NCBI GenBank assembly: GCA_046155505.1
Contig: JBJXFK010000351.1
Location: 1-8,740 of the forward strand
Reading direction: 5' to 3'
Length of the DNA stretch: 8,740 bases
Source of the DNA: JBJXFK01 sp046155505
GTDB lineage: Bacteria > Planctomycetota > Phycisphaerae > UBA1845 > Fen-1342
Made by a program: the position numbers and the translations under genes. Shown one piece after another: positions 5,554 to 8,740 of this stretch. The stretch's first letter is position 1, and each line of letters starts with the position of its first letter. Below the pieces are notes generated by a model, which saw only the letters and a list, made by a program, of their open reading frames with translations, had not been told where the DNA came from and did no database searches.

Positions 5554-7244
5554 TATTCGAGGTATCCGAGTTCGCTCAGCCGCTTCTGCAACACAGCCTT
5601 CTCGGCATCCGAATAGACCTCGGCGTGCGCTTCCAGCGCCTTTTTCACCGGCGGCTCGCGTTCGACTGTCGGTTCGGTGACGAACACGTCGCGGAGAACG
5701 CGGCCTTCCATGTCGCCCGGTACGCGCAGGCCCAGCGATGCCAGCGCCGTCGGCGTCATGTCGACGATGTTGCCTTCGAGCCGCACGCCGCGGCGGACGT
5801 TTGGTCCGCCGAAGGCCATGATGCCTTCGTCGCGGTGCGTGCCTTCGAGGCGGCTTTCGTCGCACCAGCGCACGATTTTGGTTCCGCGGATCTTGCGAAT
5901 GACCGCCAGGCCGGGCCGCGGCGACAGTAGCAAGTCGGGCAGGTCGGGCAGGTTCTCGCGACGGCAGCCGTAGAGCTCTTCGGTTTTGTAGACTTCGGGA
6001 AAGACCTTGATCGTCTCGCCGGTGTACGGGTCGGTCGCGGTCACTTGCAGCAGCCGCTCGATGATTTCGTCGCGTGTTTTGTCGTATTCGCTCTCTTTGA
6101 CGACGCCGACCGGGCTGCGGCCTTCGAGGTTGATGTAGAGGAAGCCATAGATGCCGGCGTGCATGACGCAGGCTTTGGTGCGGCTCCAATCGACGGCGAG
6201 GTCGCGTTCGATGCCGCGGCTGCCCTGTTCAAAGCGGGTGGCCTTGCCCTTGGTCAGGCGGTGGCCCCAATGCTGAATGCGCTGGCCGATCTGCTCCAGC
6301 GGGCTGCGCAATTTGAGATAGCCCCAATCGCGGAGTAGCAAATTCGGCTGCGCTTTGCCGTCCAGGCTGCCGTGCCCGTGGTCGGACATCATCATCACCG
6401 TCGCACCGTTCTGCTCGGCAAAGCCGAACAGCTTGCCCAGCACGATGTCGAGGTCGGCGAAGCACTTGGCAGCCATTTCGGCTTCGCGCGGATAGCGATG
6501 GTTGAAGCGCGAATCGAGGTATTTCCACGCCTTGTGCTGGAGGTTGTCCACCAGCTTGAAGACGACCATGAGCACGTCCCAGCCGTACTTGTCGCCGCAA
6601 TGCTGCGTGAGCTGCCAGCCTTGCTCAAAGCTGCCGCTGATGTAGTCGAGGTTTTCTTTGACCAGATCGACGCCGCCCATCGCGCGGCGCTTCCAGTTGG
6701 TGCGATAGTTGTAGCCGGGCATGACGCGCAGGATTTCCTGCTTGAGCTCGCGCGGCCAGGTGAAGTCTGCGTCGATACTGGGCGTCTCGAAGCCGCTGAT
6801 CATGAAGCCGTTGACCGGTCGCGGGGGGTAGGTCATGGGTACGTTGACGCTACCGACCTTCAGGCCCTTTTCGCTGAGCAGTTCCCAGAGCGTCTTTTCG
6901 CGAATTTCGTAGGTGCTGTTGAACGAGAGCTGGTGCTCGCGCGGGTCGTACTTTTCAAAATCGATGATGCCGTGGCGGCCGGGGCCCTTGCCGGTCATGA
7001 ACGTGGTCCACGCGGCGGGGGTGATCGGCGGGCGGGTGCTGTGCAGAATGCCGGACACGCCGTTGGCGATGAAACGTTTCAGATTCGGCATGCGGCCCGC
7101 TTCCATCAGCGGGTCGAGGATGTCGAAGGTCGCGCCGTCGAGTCCGATGATGAGCATGCGGTCGGCGAGGGCCTTGAGCGGGCGATGGCCGATGGTTGTT
7201 GACTGGGTTTCGACCGGTGGATCGAGCAGTGTGGCAGGTGTCAT
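5553..7244 (-). CDS. Alkaline phosphatase-superfamily phosphodiesterase (type I phosphodiesterase/nucleotide pyrophosphatase family)
   Basis: A 563-residue two-metal hydrolase of the alkaline phosphatase fold, predicted to cleave a phosphomono- or diester; the substrate is unknown. The full ligand set is visible. D36 lies in IIGLDGATFD. T75 in PPITPAAWTTFMTG is the likely nucleophile by alignment with NPP enzymes. D233 and H237 are in KLVDNLQHKAW, D288 and H289 in MMSDHGHGS, and H470 in EGTHRDEG. GRHGI (89-93) and the C-terminal RLSELGYLE are family hallmarks. There is no signal peptide, so it is probably cytoplasmic. I chose the ATG at 7244 because GAGG lies ten bases upstream; the frame is open for a further 97 codons upstream but reads as non-coding, and M30 (7157), just before the fold, has no ribosome binding site. 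The promoter candidate at 7321-7349 fits this start. The P460-like gene follows 164 bases downstream on the same strand and could be co-transcribed. Confidence 0.93.
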   Translation of the reverse strand: MTPATLLDPPVETQSTTIGHRPLKALADRMLIIGLDGATFDILDPLMEAGRMPNLKRFIANGVSGILHSTRPPITPAAWTTFMTGKGPGRHGIIDFEKYDPREHQLSFNSTYEIREKTLWELLSEKGLKVGSVNVPMTYPPRPVNGFMISGFETPSIDADFTWPRELKQEILRVMPGYNYRTNWKRRAMGGVDLVKENLDYISGSFEQGWQLTQHCGDKYGWDVLMVVFKLVDNLQHKAWKYLDSRFNHRYPREAEMAAKCFADLDIVLGKLFGFAEQNGATVMMMSDHGHGSLDGKAQPNLLLRDWGYLKLRSPLEQIGQRIQHWGHRLTKGKATRFEQGSRGIERDLAVDWSRTKACVMHAGIYGFLYINLEGRSPVGVVKESEYDKTRDEIIERLLQVTATDPYTGETIKVFPEVYKTEELYGCRRENLPDLPDLLLSPRPGLAVIRKIRGTKIVRWCDESRLEGTHRDEGIMAFGGPNVRRGVRLEGNIVDMTPTALASLGLRVPGDMEGRVLRDVFVTEPTVEREPPVKKALEAHAEVYSDAEKAVLQKRLSELGYLE

Positions 7245-7320
7245 AGCCGGTTCGCCTCGCGCAGGTTGTGCGTCGGCGGTACGCAAAAGGATCGCAGCCG
7301 CGCCGAAACCAAACGCCGGA

Positions 7321-7349
7321 AGTATAGAGCGCGGCGGGGGTTGCGTGAA
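7321..7349 (-). promoter_or_regulatory. Candidate sigma70-like promoter for the phosphodiesterase
   Basis: On the minus strand TTCACG (7349-7344), a 17-base spacer and TATACT (7326-7321) match the consensus at four and five of six positions. The start point would lie near 7314, leaving a leader of about 70 bases before the ATG at 7244. Confidence 0.45.
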
Positions 7350-7426
7350 GGTGATTTGAGCGGGCGGAAAGGGGCATTGTTGTGCGGAGTGCGTCTCGCG
7401 AGCGGTTGGGGTGCCGCGGGTGAAGC

Positions 7427-7480
7427 GGGCATTCCGCCCGCCCGAACGTTCAGGCGACGATGCGGGCGGGCAGAATGGCT
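7427..7480. repeat. Inverted repeat with GGGCATTCCGCCCGCCCG-type arms
   Basis: The left arm is at 7427-7444 and the right arm at 7463-7480, matching at 15 of 18 positions as reverse complements around an 18-base loop. The left arm is also part of a self-complementary GCGGGC-ATTCC-GCCCGC (7425-7441). It looks like another dispersed intergenic palindrome family and lies midway between the two promoter candidates. Confidence 0.55.
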
Positions 7481-7516
7481 GGCCCACCCAGGCCGGCTCG
7501 GGTTGGCAGAATTCAA

Positions 7517-7545
7517 TTGTTATGCGACATATCACGATCTATCAT
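7517..7545 (+). promoter_or_regulatory. Candidate sigma70-like promoter for the membrane protein gene
   Basis: TTGTTA (7517-7522), a 17-base spacer and TATCAT (7540-7545) match the consensus at four and five of six positions within a locally AT-rich stretch, unlike the surrounding sequence. The start point near 7552 gives a leader of about 38 bases. Confidence 0.5.
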
Positions 7546-7557
7546 CCAGTGGCCGTG

Positions 7558-7573
7558 CGGGCGAAGCCGCCCG
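7558..7573 (+). promoter_or_regulatory. Leader hairpin before the ribosome binding site
   Basis: CGGGCG-AAGC-CGCCCG is a perfect six-pair stem within the predicted leader, ending just upstream of GGAGG, itself six bases before the ATG at 7590. It could affect translation initiation, but no alternative pairing with the ribosome binding site is obvious. Confidence 0.35.
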
Positions 7574-7589
7574 TCGGCGGAGGTTGCGT

Positions 7590-8740
7590 ATGTCGGTCAT
7601 TCAGCGGCAAGTACACGCGGCTCATTGGCGACTGAACTTCAACCTGCTGCTCAGCCGCCTGGCGCTGGGCATCGTCGTCGCCGCCGGCGTCTGGGCGCTG
7701 GCCATTGTTGTCGATCGAGCGCTCGGCCTGGCGCTACCGCTGGTCATCACGGCGTCCTTGGCCGGGGTGCTGGCCGTCATCATTACTGTTGTTGGCGTGA
7801 TTCTCGGGCGCTCGCAGCCGCTCGCGGCCGCGGTCGAGATTGATCGTGCCGCGGGATTGAAGGAGCGCGTCAGCACTGCGATGGCGCTCGGCTCGTCCAC
7901 CGACCCATTCGCGAAAGCCGCTCTGCGCGATGCTGAGAAGGTGGCGGCGTCGATTCATGTGCCGACGCATGTGCCGATTCGTGCGCCGGAGCTTTGGCCG
8001 TGGTCACTGGCGACGACGGTAGCAGCGATGTGCGTTTTCGGGCTGATGCCGAATTTGAACCTGCTGGCCAGCGATACGGGCGACAAGCAGTCTGATTCGC
8101 AGAGACTCGCCGGCGCGAAGAAAGAGCAGCAGGTCGTCGAGACGCAGGTGAACGAGCAGGTCAGCAAGCTCAAGAAGATGATCGAGGACAATCCGGCGCT
8201 TGGCGATCTGGCCAAGGACATCAAGCCGCTGGACATTCCGGACAAGCCGGACATCAAGCCTGAGGACGTTCGTCGCGAGGCGATTAAGAAGCTGGACAAC
8301 CTGGCCGAGCAATTGGCCGAGAAGCGGCAGGACGATGCGATCAAGATCGCCGAGGAGCTCAAGAAGCAACTGGCCGAGATCAAGCCGCAGGAGGGCCGCG
8401 ACCCGGCGTCGCAGTTGATGAAGGACTTGGCGACCGGCGACATGAAGGCGGCACAGAACTCGCTGGCCGAGATCAAGAAGGAGCTGGAGCAGGCGGCGCA
8501 GAAGAAGGACGACCCGGCGGCGCAGCAGAAAATGCAGGAGATCGCACAGAAGCTCGAAAATCTCTCCAAGCAGCTCGACGAGATCGCCAAAGACGAGCAG
8601 AAGATGCAAAAGGAGCTGGAGAATAAGGCCGGCATGACGCCGGAGCAGGCCAAAAAGCTGCTCGAAGAAGCGGCGAAGATGGACCCCAAGCAGCTTGAGA
8701 AGATGATGCAGCAGGCGCTCGGCGAAAAGGGAATGGACCC
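7590..8740 (+). CDS. Membrane-anchored coiled-coil protein, family uncertain (C-terminus cut by window edge)
   Basis: There are 383 complete codons, and the frame is open at the right edge. My translation begins MSVIQRQVHAAHWRLNFNLL. Two membrane helices lie near residues 24-41 and 48-73. A soluble segment follows with AVEIDRAAGLKERVSTAMAL (81-100), and a third hydrophobic segment near 138-160. From about 165 onward it is a long charged helix rich in Lys, Glu, Gln and Ala, probably coiled coil, broken by a proline-rich IKPLDIPDKPDIKPED (211-226). The architecture and the 'EID...GLKERVSTA' motif recall large planctomycete membrane proteins resembling DUF4175, often near MoxR/DUF58/VWA genes; such neighbours are not in view, so this is a tentative comparison. 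The start is well supported by GGAGG six bases before the ATG, and codon use matches the neighbours. The function is unknown. Confidence 0.85.
   Translation, partial: MSVIQRQVHAAHWRLNFNLLLSRLALGIVVAAGVWALAIVVDRALGLALPLVITASLAGVLAVIITVVGVILGRSQPLAAAVEIDRAAGLKERVSTAMALGSSTDPFAKAALRDAEKVAASIHVPTHVPIRAPELWPWSLATTVAAMCVFGLMPNLNLLASDTGDKQSDSQRLAGAKKEQQVVETQVNEQVSKLKKMIEDNPALGDLAKDIKPLDIPDKPDIKPEDVRREAIKKLDNLAEQLAEKRQDDAIKIAEELKKQLAEIKPQEGRDPASQLMKDLATGDMKAAQNSLAEIKKELEQAAQKKDDPAAQQKMQEIAQKLENLSKQLDEIAKDEQKMQKELENKAGMTPEQAKKLLEEAAKMDPKQLEKMMQQALGEKGMD

Larger units (their letters stand above)
7245..7589. other. 345-base divergent intergenic region
   Basis: This separates the phosphodiesterase from the plus-strand membrane protein. 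It holds a promoter candidate in each direction (7321-7349 minus, 7517-7545 plus), an inverted repeat between them (7427-7480), a leader hairpin (7558-7573) and the ribosome binding site of the plus-strand gene. The frames crossing it read as non-coding. Confidence 0.6.

Noticed and set aside
6372..7202. 276-codon plus-strand frame inside the phosphodiesterase gene
   Set aside because: It lies opposite the metal-binding core of the phosphodiesterase, and its own translation resembles no protein family.
7245..7535. N-terminal extension of the phosphodiesterase to 660 residues
   Set aside because: The extra 97 residues are proline/arginine-rich and non-coding in appearance and span the promoter candidate, while the ATG at 7244 has a ribosome binding site.
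7955..8689. 244-codon minus-strand frame rich in Ser, Phe and Cys
   Set aside because: It is the antisense of the Lys/Glu/Gln-rich coiled coil, whose codons read as Leu, Phe, Cys and Ser on the other strand.

Overview
The window looks like chromosomal DNA from a planctomycete, probably close to the Phycisphaerae, although the lineage is an inference. The GC content is high. Exported proteins carry Ser-Gln-Pro-Ala and Ser-Lys-Pro-Ala linkers, one has a CX4CH heme motif of a kind common in planctomycetes, and the gaps hold several families of short palindromic repeats. There are no tRNA or rRNA genes, CRISPR arrays, transposases or phage genes.

Layout from left to right. A response regulator (receiver domain, minus strand) runs off the left edge. 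It is divergent from a plus-strand gene for an exported, charged protein (575-1666) with two similar halves. A convergent gap (1667-1905) holds the first copy of a two-hairpin repeat. Next on the minus strand is an exported protein with one CX4CH motif (1906-2802). A 160-base gap packed with hairpins separates it from nusA (2963-4366, minus), the one gene here that can be named with certainty. The 383-base region upstream of nusA holds a GTAGGGTGGG-type inverted repeat and a strong intrinsic terminator on the minus strand. Beyond it lie a small cytochrome P460-like protein with a CXXCH motif (4750-5388, minus) and a phosphodiesterase of the alkaline phosphatase superfamily with all its metal ligands (5553-7244, minus). 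A 345-base divergent region with two promoter candidates and a hairpin repeat leads to a plus-strand membrane/coiled-coil protein (7590 to the right edge).

The genes do not form one obvious pathway. nusA stands apart from the usual rimP and infB partners and is fenced by repeats on both sides. The two heme-motif proteins and the repeat-rich exported protein fit a planctomycete periplasm, but they share no operon. I found no convincing undescribed defence, mobile or biosynthetic system. The most interesting material is non-coding: the repeats around nusA, one of which could act as its terminator, and a 200-base stretch ending in a terminator that may encode a small RNA.
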